From: Brettanomyces bruxellensis
Lineage: Eukaryota; Ascomycota; Pichiomycetes; Pichiales; Pichiaceae
Length of the DNA: 64,000 bases
NCBI RefSeq assembly: GCF_011074885.1
Contig: NC_054689.1
Coordinates: 2,046,001-2,110,000 of the forward strand
Reading direction: 5' to 3'
Part shown: piece by piece, positions 1 through 9,662 of the stretch
How positions within the stretch are numbered: position 1 is the first letter of the stretch
Layout of the letters: each line of letters starts with the position of its first letter
Made by a program: the position numbers and the translations under genes
The notes under the pieces: model-generated
The model's input: the letters and a program-made list of their open reading frames with translations, nothing else
What the model was told of the DNA's origin: nothing
Databases searched by the model: none

Positions 1-654
1 GCCCCAATGCCGGAGGAAATGGGACTTGTGGATGTCGTTGAAACGAAGGAAATTGGCGGGGATACAGTCACAATTTTCAAGCAAAGCTCAGATAGCAGAT
101 CTTTAACTTCCACGATTATACTTAGGGGTGCTACAAAGGGCAAAATGGACGATGTTGAAAGGGCAATTGATGACGGTGTTGCAGTTATCAAAGCTGTTTT
201 AAAAGATCCACGGTTGGTTCCTGGTGCGGGATCTACAGAGGCAGAATTGGTGAAGCGTGTCACATCTTATGGAGAGCAAACGCCTGGTCTACTTCAACTT
301 GGAATCAAGAAGTTTGCGGAAGCTTTCGAATTTATGCCTAGAATACTATGCGAAACATCGGGTTTGGATGCATCTGCAGTGTTACCCCGTCTTTATTCCT
401 CTCATGTTGAGAATGATCCTGATGCTCTTCGTCTGGGTATCAATATTGAAGCCGATGGTCTAAATGATTGTCTTCTTGATGTAAAGCATGAACAGATAAT
501 GGATTCTCTTATATCCAAGAAGAATGCTATCAAATTAGCAACACAAGCTGTCCGTACTATTCTAGGAGTTGACCAGATTATTGTTGCGAAGAGAGCTGGA
601 GGTCCTCAAATACCTCAGGGAAACAGGCCAGGAAACTGGGATGTTCCAGATTAA
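1..654 (+). CDS. CCT8: T-complex chaperonin subunit theta, C-terminal part (5' end outside window)
   Basis: This is the last 217 codons of the theta subunit of the cytosolic CCT/TRiC chaperonin, the ATP-driven double ring that folds actin, tubulin and other proteins. The reading frame is open at base 1; the ATG at base 7 is internal, because APxPEEMG is the middle of the protein in CCT8 homologues. Visible family landmarks are the TIILRGAT segment returning to the intermediate domain, the equatorial VxxDPRLVPGAGSTE stretch with the conserved GAG loop, YGEQTPGLLQL, and the near-terminal DQIIVAKRAGGP followed by PQGNRPGNWD, typical of fungal CCT8 tails. The stop is TAA at 652-654. It is transcribed in the same direction as the next gene, 1.7 kb downstream. 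Identification is secure; only the truncation by the window edge limits it. Confidence 0.96.
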   Translation, partial: APMPEEMGLVDVVETKEIGGDTVTIFKQSSDSRSLTSTIILRGATKGKMDDVERAIDDGVAVIKAVLKDPRLVPGAGSTEAELVKRVTSYGEQTPGLLQLGIKKFAEAFEFMPRILCETSGLDASAVLPRLYSSHVENDPDALRLGINIEADGLNDCLLDVKHEQIMDSLISKKNAIKLATQAVRTILGVDQIIVAKRAGGPQIPQGNRPGNWDVPD

Positions 655-2338
655 GGAATTTGTTATGTACTCAATATATAAATGATATCGTGCCAATTAA
701 TCTACTTCATACAAGAATCGCTGGTATAGTTTGCCATTTGCAAAATTTCAGATAGAGAACTCTTTTCCAATCTTTGTCGCATGGCATATAACACGCAGTA
801 AAAAAAAAGAGCCTGCACCAATACATACGTATACGAACGCCTCAAATTTTTTTTTTGTTGTTTTTTGTTGTTTTCCGTACGACCTCTTCTGGGTTGCGGA
901 CGCGTTCGTAAAGTATGTGACTTTTTATTTAGTTTCGAACATGCTAAGATCTGAAGAATTTTCACTTATGTCCTACATAACTTTCTCACAATCCAATAAG
1001 CGAGACAGGACAGAAAATACTGATATTTGTTGAAAGCTGAAGTACGTAAATATCAACTCCTAAACCATTTGATTTCATGGATAGTTCTTCTAGCAGATAA
1101 TTATTTGAACCATGAGAATACAAATGTTAGTCTGCCAACAAGAGAAAAGCTTGTTGGCCATCAATAAAAAAAAGGAAAATAGCCGCCCAAAAAAAAATGC
1201 ATTATATGCCAAGATGCATAATGCAGTGATGTAAAAAGGAAACACATCAAAAAAGGGAAGGTACTTTTTCTGTATTGATCTAAACCACCTGAACGCTTTA
1301 CCGTGAATTTTAGAATAATCACACACCTTATTAAGAAGCCGTGTATATTAAAGATGTCAGTTCATTTCTTTAGTGGATAAAAGAACAAATCTTAATTTAC
1401 AATTGTAAGAAATATCGGAGGCAACATATATTACCAGCCATGCCACGGTTTCCGATAGGATCGTCCATCGATTTTTGTTTTTTGCTATTTATTCTCTTTC
1501 TCCCTCTCTTCGTTTTGAAAAAGAATGCCTTTTCAGCATCATCCTACTATTGGGGAGATGTTATACCTTTCCTTCTATTATTGCGATATTCATTTCATGT
1601 ACCTTCTAGTCAAACTTCTCCGCCCTCAATTTTGCTCAAAGTATACATAGAATATTCATTGATACACGATGTGTGTAGAATATTTTTTTGGTATTAAATA
1701 AACAAGGGGACGCGTAAGCGAGTTCGAGGGAAGAAAGTAAGGATAATTTTGCTTTAAGCCATGAATAATTCGAGTAACACGACACGTCCTCTTTTTCTGA
1801 CTCAAAGCAGTAGCACCCTGATGTCTGAACAAAGCTGATTGATGGCTTGCCAAAAAAAAATACCCCTGTCCCAATCAACTCCTCGCGTACCACGTCTCCT
1901 ATTTCTTCCCTACTCCTTTTTGTTGTTTTTTAACACGCGAATTTTGCAGTACGTTTCTGGTGTAAATTTTAAATGAATGAATGGGCTTACTTTCTTTTTT
2001 TTTTCTACTTTCATGATCCATCTTAACAATGCTCTTCTTTTATTTTTGCAGCATTTTCTATTGTGTATCACTTTCCGGTACCTCAGGGCTGTCTGCCTTT
2101 TTTTCTTTCGGCAAATATTACTGATTTATTTTGATCTCATACGTATTTGTAACAAACATTATTCTACTTACTTTCGTGTGTGCTAACGAAACTCTTTCAT
2201 TCTGTAAATTTTCGATACATCCGTTAGGACATCACTTCTCGAGGTCACATTTGTTTTTAAGTGTCGGGAATTCGTCCTTCTTCTCCCCCTTACTATATAT
2301 TTCAAAATTCACTTGCTCTAAAGTGCTGATTAATACAA
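655..2338. other. Intergenic region, CCT8 to KEL1
   Basis: This 1.7-kb gap contains the CCT8 3' end and the KEL1 promoter. It is rich in poly(A)/poly(T) tracts. Two exact ACGCGT (MCB-type) hexamers lie at 900-905 and 1710-1715. The short open frames here have no recognisable protein character. No tRNA or transposon was seen. Confidence 0.5.
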
Positions 2339-5300
2339 ATGGCTGGGTTCTTTAAAAGGCATAGTAAAAATACTGGTAAGGGTGCCTCTGCATCTTCCCC
2401 AAAAGTTCACACTAAGAAAGGTTCAAAGGAATCCACGTCTTTCAATGTTTTGGCATCATCGATGAAGAGCCCTGTAATGAAGCAAAGTCAAGAAAATACA
2501 CCTAGAATGAATGGGGAAAGTACAAATTTTAATGGAAATAGCCATCAACTGTCGTCAAATTCGGAATCCTCTCCTGGGACTTCAGCCCAGCAATCATCGC
2601 CTGAGTCCATGAGTACTCCTGTATCTGACACTATCAGTCGTTCATTGGGAAGTGAAAAATCACGTCAACGATCTCCATCGCATCCGATAAGTAGTGAGGA
2701 GACCCCATTTGCCCGTACTTCCACACCAATACATCAGCAGATTCAAAACTTTATTGGTGCGCCAAATACTAATACTGTTAATGCCAAGCCTTCTGTTGAT
2801 AAGAACTTAAAGGAAAGATCGGAATCACGAACTCTCACTCCCTCGCAATTGAAAAGAGAATTGGGGCATACACCATGGAGGAAGAAAAGATTATATAATT
2901 CTCCTTTTCCAAGGTTTAGTCATGCGACGTCTTCGACAACGTCGGATACTGGGGCCATTTATTTAATGGGTGGTTTGGGTGGCAAGAATGTGTTTGGTGA
3001 TATGTGGATCATAGAGCCAGTTAAGCATGAGAGTCAATTATCACTGCCATCGCCAAAACATACTAACGATAATTATCCTTATATTGCTTCCCCCATTGAA
3101 AATTTTGACAGAATGCCTGCTCCAAGAATTGGTCATGCTTGTGTCTTGATAGGCAACGCTTTTATCATATTTGCTGGAGATACAGTCACTAACTCCACCC
3201 AGGTTCTTGACAATAAACTCTACTTTTTCAATATAACGTCACTCAAATGGACGGTGACAAAGCCGGTCGGTTCCAGTCCTAGTGGAAGATATGGACATCA
3301 AATTGCTGTTTTGAACTTTGAAGTACCACATCAATCGGGACGTTGGTTGAGCTATCTTTATGTGTTTGGAGGGCAGCTTGAAGATGAGTATTACTCTGAC
3401 ATATGGAAATTCAATCTCACTAACTTTAGAGATCCCAAAACATCGTGGGTTAAGATTGATCCATCTAATTCTAAAGCTGGTATCATTCCATCACCGTTGG
3501 CAAACCATACAATGACTGCTTTTGAGGACAAGCTCTATGTTTATGGTGGATTTGATGGGAAATTTGTGCACGACGACTTGTTAAGGTTTGATCCCATTAC
3601 GGAAGATTGGACAAAGTGCGATCTTCATGGGAAAGGTAGACCTCCTGCATTACAGGATCATGCCGCTGCGTTGTATCAGAATCTTTTGTTTATATATGGA
3701 GGAAAGCTTGAAGATGACAGCCTCTCGTCTGATCTCTACGTTATTGATTTAAAGACATATAACTGCTGGAAGATCAAAGCTGATTTGGCATTCAATCCAG
3801 GTCCTAGATGTGGTCATTCACTGACTGCCGACATTGTAAATGAGAAGCTTGTGATTATGGGAGGTGATGGTTCAGATAAAGATTTCACCGGTGTTTATGA
3901 GGATGCCAGGCGTGCTCTTGATGAAAGCCAATTTTCTTTTCCAAGTTCTGTTATTTATGAATTTGATTTACGTCACATTTCAAAATATATGGAAAAAGAT
4001 AACGCATCTGGTTCTATTCATGGAGAGTCGCACTCACCACAAAAAGACATATCAGAAAGCTCTGCTAATGTGTCCAACAGTACATCCGTCACTAGTGGAG
4101 AACAATTTACAGATGCAAGCGATATTCAACCAGTTGTTGAGGCTTCAAATAAGGGTATTTCTACCAAGATCAATCTCGAAGAAACTAGTAATAACGATAC
4201 TGTCGTCATAGCATCTTCTTCAAAGCCTACGAGTAACAGTGCGAATATTTCCAGCGATATCCAAGTGCAGAATAATCATTTTCCTAAAACGTATGATACC
4301 AATCACACACCAATCAATTCTGAATTTCCTTCTGATGTTAAAACCCCTGAAAGGGCTCCTGACAGGCCCGTTATGGACTTGAGTAAAGGTGTTGCAGCCC
4401 CTCGAGGAAGCAATGCTTCAGATGAAGAAAAGGAAACAGATTTGTTAGATCCCCCACCAAAGAGATCGGAACTTACCCCAACTATTTTGCCTGCCACCAA
4501 TAGCAAAGTTGAGTTGGTTGGTAACGACGATGATGGAAATATGAGTGATGAATCTGATAGTTCTGTCGTGCGTACTGAAGCTTCCACTGCTGCTTCTAAT
4601 ATTCCTTATGAACAAGTTCCGGCTAGCAAAGAGACTGGAAGTGTTGATCGACATGCTTCGGAGGAAACAGATTCTCAGTATATTGGCTCAATATCGGCAG
4701 AATCTCAAAAATTGCAACAGATGGCAAGTATGATAAGAAACTTGAAAAAAGAGATGCAGGAGCGTGTGAATGACGCGAACAATCAAATTGTCAAGTTGGA
4801 AAATGAAAAACATGAGGTTTATATGAAGTTGGAAAATGTAAAGCAAAAAAGTCGTGATACGTCGTCGAGAAATGATGAACTTGATCGAAAAACTACTCAG
4901 ATTCAGGAACTACAAAAAAGACTTAAGCAGTTGCAAAATTCTGGAAGTCTCAATGTTTCCGTCCAGTCTGAGTCTCTTACAGATAACCAAAAAGATTCTC
5001 AAAGTGATAACAATTCCCCACAAGATTTGACAATACGTGATAAAGTTGGATACGAAAATAAAATTCTCAAATTGGAGAATGATAACTCAAATATAAGGAG
5101 GAACTTTGAAAGTACCGTTTCATACATTAAGTCTGAGTTAATGAAGTTTAAGGGATTACATAGAGTCGTTGAAGCTCAACAAAAGAAAATCTCAAACTTG
5201 CAGGAGCAATTAGTTGAAGAGGCTGAATTGAGAAGGAAGATTACAGAATTGGAAGGTAAATGCAGAGCAGCGGAAGATGAGGTTGAAAAACTCCGTTCTG

Positions 5301-5983
5301 TCTACGGTGTTTCTGAGGGAGATAAAAGGTTGGATCATGGGCAGAATGAAATTGAGAAGGCAGAGCCTACTGACTCATTATCTTCTGGAAAGCAGTTTGA
5401 TGTTCAGCCTCTTCTTGAAAGATTAGATGCAGTGTCGCTTCGGGAGGACAGAACTATGGATGGAAAAGATGAATCACAATCGTCTCGGAATAAGACGATC
5501 CAAGAACTTCAATCACAAGTTGATAAGTTGCTTAATGTCGACAAGGATGAGGAAAATCAGTTGAGAAGCAAAGTCGAAGTTCAGGATAAGAGACTTAAAG
5601 AGCTCGAGGAAGCATACAAGAATTCTGTTAACTCTCTCAATAATACGCACAGAGCGTTGACCCTTTCTCAAAGCGAAATGGAAAAGTTGAAGGATGCGAA
5701 CAAAAAATTAAGTTCTGATTTAGACGAGTTAAAGCTTAAGCGTAGTATATCGCCAAAAGTTAGATCCGATGAGGATGCCGAAAATGGAGAGTCAAAGGGC
5801 ATAAACTCTAGCAACGATGAAGATTTCTCTGAAATTGAAGCTCAATACAGTTTCAAGATCAAGGACTTGGAGGCTGAATTGTTCATTGCTTCCCAGGAGA
5901 GAGATAAGATGAGAGAGGAGTTAGTGTCATTAAAGAAAAAGATATTTACTTCACCAGATGTCTCTGCATCGCCACAAATGTGA
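2339..5983 (+). CDS. KEL1: Kelch-repeat cell-polarity protein, Kel1/Kel2 (tea1) family
   Basis: Encodes 1214 aa. After a Ser/Thr/Pro-rich N-terminus, residues about 185-540 form a Kelch propeller: repeated blades with GG pairs and spaced W/Y residues can be read (LMGGLGG, FGGQLEDEYYSDIW, VYGGFDGKFVHDDL, YGGKLEDDSLSSDL, IMGGDGSDKD). A long acidic Ser/Thr-rich linker follows, and residues about 785-1205 are heptad-rich coiled coil. This is the architecture of yeast Kel1/Kel2 and fission-yeast tea1, cortical proteins that mark growth sites, act in polarity and cell fusion, and in budding yeast restrain mitotic exit. The ATG at 2339 opens a conserved-looking MAGFF start with no longer in-frame alternative noted. 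Kel1 and Kel2 cannot be told apart here, so the symbol is the family representative. Confidence in the family is high. Confidence 0.88.
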   Translation: MAGFFKRHSKNTGKGASASSPKVHTKKGSKESTSFNVLASSMKSPVMKQSQENTPRMNGESTNFNGNSHQLSSNSESSPGTSAQQSSPESMSTPVSDTISRSLGSEKSRQRSPSHPISSEETPFARTSTPIHQQIQNFIGAPNTNTVNAKPSVDKNLKERSESRTLTPSQLKRELGHTPWRKKRLYNSPFPRFSHATSSTTSDTGAIYLMGGLGGKNVFGDMWIIEPVKHESQLSLPSPKHTNDNYPYIASPIENFDRMPAPRIGHACVLIGNAFIIFAGDTVTNSTQVLDNKLYFFNITSLKWTVTKPVGSSPSGRYGHQIAVLNFEVPHQSGRWLSYLYVFGGQLEDEYYSDIWKFNLTNFRDPKTSWVKIDPSNSKAGIIPSPLANHTMTAFEDKLYVYGGFDGKFVHDDLLRFDPITEDWTKCDLHGKGRPPALQDHAAALYQNLLFIYGGKLEDDSLSSDLYVIDLKTYNCWKIKADLAFNPGPRCGHSLTADIVNEKLVIMGGDGSDKDFTGVYEDARRALDESQFSFPSSVIYEFDLRHISKYMEKDNASGSIHGESHSPQKDISESSANVSNSTSVTSGEQFTDASDIQPVVEASNKGISTKINLEETSNNDTVVIASSSKPTSNSANISSDIQVQNNHFPKTYDTNHTPINSEFPSDVKTPERAPDRPVMDLSKGVAAPRGSNASDEEKETDLLDPPPKRSELTPTILPATNSKVELVGNDDDGNMSDESDSSVVRTEASTAASNIPYEQVPASKETGSVDRHASEETDSQYIGSISAESQKLQQMASMIRNLKKEMQERVNDANNQIVKLENEKHEVYMKLENVKQKSRDTSSRNDELDRKTTQIQELQKRLKQLQNSGSLNVSVQSESLTDNQKDSQSDNNSPQDLTIRDKVGYENKILKLENDNSNIRRNFESTVSYIKSELMKFKGLHRVVEAQQKKISNLQEQLVEEAELRRKITELEGKCRAAEDEVEKLRSVYGVSEGDKRLDHGQNEIEKAEPTDSLSSGKQFDVQPLLERLDAVSLREDRTMDGKDESQSSRNKTIQELQSQVDKLLNVDKDEENQLRSKVEVQDKRLKELEEAYKNSVNSLNNTHRALTLSQSEMEKLKDANKKLSSDLDELKLKRSISPKVRSDEDAENGESKGINSSNDEDFSEIEAQYSFKIKDLEAELFIASQERDKMREELVSLKKKIFTSPDVSASPQM

Positions 5984-6274
5984 TGTATTTTAGATAAGAC
6001 AGGTTAGCTTTAAGGTATTTTGATCAATGTATAATTAGTGTGATATCAAGTAGATACATGCGTTGCCGTATTAAATAAATCGCGTTCAAGTGTGTTTTCA
6101 TATGTATATAGAAAAAAATAGTGTTCGTGATTACATAAGTGTATATATTTTAGGTTTGGGGGACAAAAGAATATGCGTATCTGCATTATATTAAGTCCCT
6201 AAACGGAAGAATGGAATATCGTGTTACGTTTAGAAAAGTATGAAAATGTGAGTATGATTACCAATCAATGGCAA

Positions 6275-7405
6275 TTAAATATCAATCAAATCCTCATCAT
6301 CCCATAAGTCATCTTCAGTAACTTGGCTGTTATCAGGATCAATAGTTACCAGACTTTTGGATGTAGTTGCTTGCCCTTTGGTGTTGATTTTATGAGAGCC
6401 TTTGGTGTTTGAATACGTGCTAACGTTTCCTGAAACAGATGCATCCATCATTGGGTTGTCTAATGATATACTCTCTTTCACATCATTTACGAAAGACCAA
6501 ATGTGCTGCGAGACAGATTGAACTAAATCAGATGGTGCCGGACGTTGCTCAGCTAAACTTTTCAGTGGACTACCAATCTCTCTTCCACTTGAATCAACAC
6601 CCTTGTGTGGAGCCCGTCTACTGTCATTGTTTTTTGAAGCAATGTGTGCTTTTTGAGGTTCCTGTAAATTGTTCAATTCAGTTGTAACTGCGCTATCGAA
6701 CTGTTGAAGGAAATTTATTGGGCTTGCCAACCAAGATTTGCGGTCTCCATTTGTATAACTTCCCGAACTTGAAACATGATTGCGTTTAAAAACTTCTTGA
6801 TTAATAGTCTGAGAATTGCCGGTTGATGAGCGAGTCCTCGCACTGCTAGCCGATGTAGAACTATACTCTTGGGTGACACGTTTCACAACTTCTTTTTGAA
6901 GGTTCTTCTTTAAAAGGGCAGTCTCTTCTTCCAAATATCGTTTTCTTCTAACGAGAGTTTGGATCGTGTTTTTGAGTTCCAGAATCTGCATTTCTTTACT
7001 GGCCAAGAGCCTAAGCCTTTCCGAGAGCTCCTGCGATCGCGATTCCGCTTCGTTAATTTGCTCTTTTATAGGTGATATTGAGTGCTTCCGTGGACTACTG
7101 CGCGCCTTAGTGTTCAATTCTTTTAGTTCCAATGTACTGATAGCCTGGTTATTATGATTATCTCCATCCTCATGTATACGTGTTGAACTTCCATGAAGAC
7201 TAGATGAGTCGCCGATCACGCTTAATCCAAGATTTATACCTGTTCTTCTGCATGGCGAAATGGATCTAGGAGTAGAAGTTACACTAGACTGTCGGCTCAT
7301 AATACTGGATCCGTCGTCAGAGCTTTGAGAATCGCTTGGACCTTTCTCTTCGGGGCGGAATTGTAAATTATCCTTTGAAACCTTAAAATTAGCCGTGTAA
7401 GACAT
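6275..7405 (-). CDS. TDA11: Ser-rich coiled-coil protein, Tda11-like
   Basis: Encodes 376 aa. The N-terminal 110 residues are Ser-rich with SP/TP sites, residues about 113-178 form a coiled coil (SERLRLLASKEMQILEL), and the tail is very acidic (DDLWDDEDLIDI). Three blocks recall S. cerevisiae Tda11 (YHR159W): the coiled-coil start ASKEMQILELK, a WLASPINFLQQFD block near residue 225, and an IWSFVNDVKESI block near residue 305. Tda11 is a poorly characterised protein, so the molecular role is unknown. The terminal WDDEDLIDI could be a short adaptor-binding peptide, which is inference. It is convergent with KEL1 and divergent from PIH1 across a 372-bp shared promoter. The start is the ATG at 7403-7405. 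The homology call rests on remembered sequence resemblance and needs an alignment. Confidence 0.55.
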   Translation of the reverse strand: MSYTANFKVSKDNLQFRPEEKGPSDSQSSDDGSSIMSRQSSVTSTPRSISPCRRTGINLGLSVIGDSSSLHGSSTRIHEDGDNHNNQAISTLELKELNTKARSSPRKHSISPIKEQINEAESRSQELSERLRLLASKEMQILELKNTIQTLVRRKRYLEEETALLKKNLQKEVVKRVTQEYSSTSASSARTRSSTGNSQTINQEVFKRNHVSSSGSYTNGDRKSWLASPINFLQQFDSAVTTELNNLQEPQKAHIASKNNDSRRAPHKGVDSSGREIGSPLKSLAEQRPAPSDLVQSVSQHIWSFVNDVKESISLDNPMMDASVSGNVSTYSNTKGSHKINTKGQATTSKSLVTIDPDNSQVTEDDLWDDEDLIDI

Positions 7406-7777
7406 TTAGCAATTGGAAGGGAAGAATGGTGTATATTTTATGCGGCCCCAAATATTTTAATTGAGTTGAAACTTCTTGAATGCTTCAGAAGGAAGAGCGA
7501 TTCAAATGTTTAAAATCAACTTTTTGTACTTTTGTTTCATGAAGTTAGTTTGTTTACAATGTTTAGTACTTTGTGTTTACCTTTTTTTTTCTCTCTTTCC
7601 TTACAAGAGCGTGACAAGCTACCTTGCACTACAAAAAAAAAAATAAAAAAAATTTATCGGAATTGATATCAGAATAGTAAGCCGACCGACTGACCGAACA
7701 CTTAATTGAGCACTGTCTTTGCTTGATTGAACTGACAGCATCTAATATATCTATTTTTATTTGCCAACTTTTACTTG
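7406..7777. promoter_or_regulatory. Divergent promoter region, TDA11-like / PIH1
   Basis: This 372-bp shared upstream region is bounded by two divergent ATGs. It contains long T and A runs (about 7582-7591 and 7632-7652) of the nucleosome-excluding kind. No specific factor site is evident. Confidence 0.5.
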
Positions 7778-8827
7778 ATGCTTAACGCTTTGAAAACTAA
7801 GCGATATAACATCAAAGCCTCTTCAAACAACGATGAGAAAAAACTGATACAGATAGTCCCTGAACCTAAATTTGTTATCAAGACTAAGATATTCTCATCG
7901 TACGGCGGGTCACTACCAGGCACTAAACTTTTTATAAATGTTGGATCCCATCCAAAGGTTCCAATGCCGAAAGATGATTCAGGTAATGATACCGAGGTAT
8001 TCGATCCGGCCATAATATTTCCTCAGATTATGAACAATAAGTGGGAAATACCTATTCTCACATCACCTCAGCTCCGAAATGGAAAGGATAAGAAGGGAAA
8101 GAATTGTTTAATTGTTGATTGTATTATAAATAGAAAGCCTATGGAATGGGTGTCTTTGAATGCAGATCTTAGAATGATATTGACTCAGTGGTGTTTTGAT
8201 TCTGTTGAATTTCAGGTAGGAGGACACTTCTTAATTGACCGAGATGCTGTTAAGTTTCCTAGAAGGTCTTATATGGGGCAGTTACAGAATATAGACGTCA
8301 ATGTTGCCAATTTGAATAATGATTTTCATGAGGTACAAGAACTTCAAAACTCGTTCGATCAGAAAGAGAGCTTTACAAACATTCTTGATGCCAAAAGATT
8401 GATGCAAGAAGAGAATGGGCTAAATAACTTAAAAATGCCAAATGACTCTCCAGTATTTCCGGCAGCTAAGCGCTCGCCACTTATACTTGAAATTAATCCG
8501 TCAAATTTGCATCATAGTAAACAAAAGCCAAAGGAAAAGTTGGTTTCTCAGACAAATGAAAAAATTCCCTTCACTGTTGATCTCAAAATGCTTGAACCTA
8601 AAGATACCAAAGAGTGTTATACCTTTCTACTACATGTTACGTCACAGTTATCTGGGGATGACAATTTTGAATTGAACTACAACAAATATACCAAAAGTAT
8701 TATAATATCATCATCGGGAAAGATTAACTCCAGTCCCATAGCATTTCCCATACCTGCAAAAAGTCAAGGTCTCATTACTTCCTACTACCTCAAAGCTGAA
8801 AAGTCATTATATATATTTGTGAGATGA
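7778..8827 (+). CDS. PIH1: R2TP complex subunit Pih1
   Basis: Encodes 349 aa. The N-terminal PIH1 domain (about residues 22-165) aligns by eye with yeast Pih1: PKFVIKTKIFSS, LFINVGSHPKVPMP, FPQIMNNKWEIPI, DKKGKNCLIVDC, LRMILTQWCFDS and the block around DRDAVKFP. Lysines of the PEPKFVIKTK/KKGK region form the basic phosphopeptide pocket known for the family. The C-terminal part ends in a beta-rich CS-like segment. Pih1 bridges the Rvb1/Rvb2 AAA+ ATPases and Tah1-Hsp90 in the R2TP co-chaperone, which assembles box C/D snoRNPs, RNA polymerases and PIKK kinases. The start used is the ATG at 7778; a TTG codon directly before it is in frame but not a credible start. It is convergent with SVP26 at 145 bp. 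Confidence 0.9.
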   Translation: MLNALKTKRYNIKASSNNDEKKLIQIVPEPKFVIKTKIFSSYGGSLPGTKLFINVGSHPKVPMPKDDSGNDTEVFDPAIIFPQIMNNKWEIPILTSPQLRNGKDKKGKNCLIVDCIINRKPMEWVSLNADLRMILTQWCFDSVEFQVGGHFLIDRDAVKFPRRSYMGQLQNIDVNVANLNNDFHEVQELQNSFDQKESFTNILDAKRLMQEENGLNNLKMPNDSPVFPAAKRSPLILEINPSNLHHSKQKPKEKLVSQTNEKIPFTVDLKMLEPKDTKECYTFLLHVTSQLSGDDNFELNYNKYTKSIIISSSGKINSSPIAFPIPAKSQGLITSYYLKAEKSLYIFVR

Positions 8828-8863
8828 TTTTAATAAAGTTAGTTTACACGAACGAAAGAAAAG

Positions 8864-8881
8864 TATATATATATATATATA
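8864..8881. repeat. (TA)9 microsatellite
   Basis: An uninterrupted TA dinucleotide run in the short gap between the convergent PIH1 and SVP26 stop codons. Similar AT runs occur at 47435-47452 and 50087-50101. Confidence 0.9.
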
Positions 8882-8972
8882 ACTGGAAAATTGGCACTGT
8901 TGTTATAAAAATATGCAAAGAGCGCTGAAGCCAAAAGAAAAAGGTGGAGTAAGAAGCGGGTTAATGTAACCA

Positions 8973-9662
8973 TCATGCATAAATCTCGTTAGGATTGCTG
9001 GAATCGTTGCGACTTCTGAAGTTGAAATTTATGCCTAGTAATTTGAATCCTTTGTCTATCGTCTGAGCGATCTGAGATAACAAGTATCTAATTAAATTAA
9101 CTGATTTGTTAACCTTTTTATCAGTTTGATTGCTTGAACTCAAATCCGAAGCAGTTAATGGGAGACTTGAATCTGCTGAGCTGAGAGAGATAAATAATGC
9201 AAACGGTACAAACCACACGCAAATGCCAAAGAACGATGCAATTTCAGCAAATGTTGGATAGTGTGGCATTTTAAAGTTAGGATCAAGCCTATCCTCCAAT
9301 GGTGGAATATATGGATTGCTGAAATACCTGAACCAAAAATAATGATTTAGTATCGCTAGAATGCATGTAGCTATGAAAATAGGCCCCTTTATGTTGACAA
9401 TTGGGAAATGTTTTAAATTGAGACTGTAAACGTAGTAGGAAAATAAAGTGAAGAGTACATGCTTCAAACTAAAATCATCAAAAAGCCATAGAAGAATCAA
9501 GATAGTCGAAAGTCCTTTTATGCATATGGACAACGTTCTCCTTGTGAATTCAATGTTATCTTCTATAATTTCAGACATGTAGTACAACCCCGCGGCAACC
9601 GAGAGTGTGCTGCATATGAATCCAAGTATTGTACCCACAACTGCTATAAGTTGAATAAACAT
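8973..9662 (-). CDS. SVP26: ER/Golgi membrane protein Svp26 (TEX261/Erv26 family)
   Basis: Encodes 229 aa, against 228 in S. cerevisiae Svp26. It is a multi-spanning membrane protein: hydrophobic segments follow the N-terminus (LIAVVGTILGFICSTLSVAAG), then about residues 45-65, 70-95 and 150-170. Family signatures are very clear: GLYYMSEIIEDN, NHYFWFRYF, SFAEVASFFG-type FAEIASFFGICVWFVPFALFISLS, and the cytosolic loop with PPLEDRLDPNF. Svp26 is an adaptor that loads mannosyltransferases and other type II membrane proteins into COPII vesicles. The start is the ATG at 9660-9662 (MFIQLIA), matching the homologue's N-terminus; the frame stays open upstream to a stop near 9756 but has no other ATG, only TTG. 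Confidence 0.92.
   Translation of the reverse strand: MFIQLIAVVGTILGFICSTLSVAAGLYYMSEIIEDNIEFTRRTLSICIKGLSTILILLWLFDDFSLKHVLFTLFSYYVYSLNLKHFPIVNIKGPIFIATCILAILNHYFWFRYFSNPYIPPLEDRLDPNFKMPHYPTFAEIASFFGICVWFVPFALFISLSSADSSLPLTASDLSSSNQTDKKVNKSVNLIRYLLSQIAQTIDKGFKLLGINFNFRSRNDSSNPNEIYA

Noticed and set aside
8861..8882. TA repeat considered as a replication-origin or recombination feature
   Set aside because: A plain microsatellite in a 145-bp convergent gap; no origin consensus is visible.
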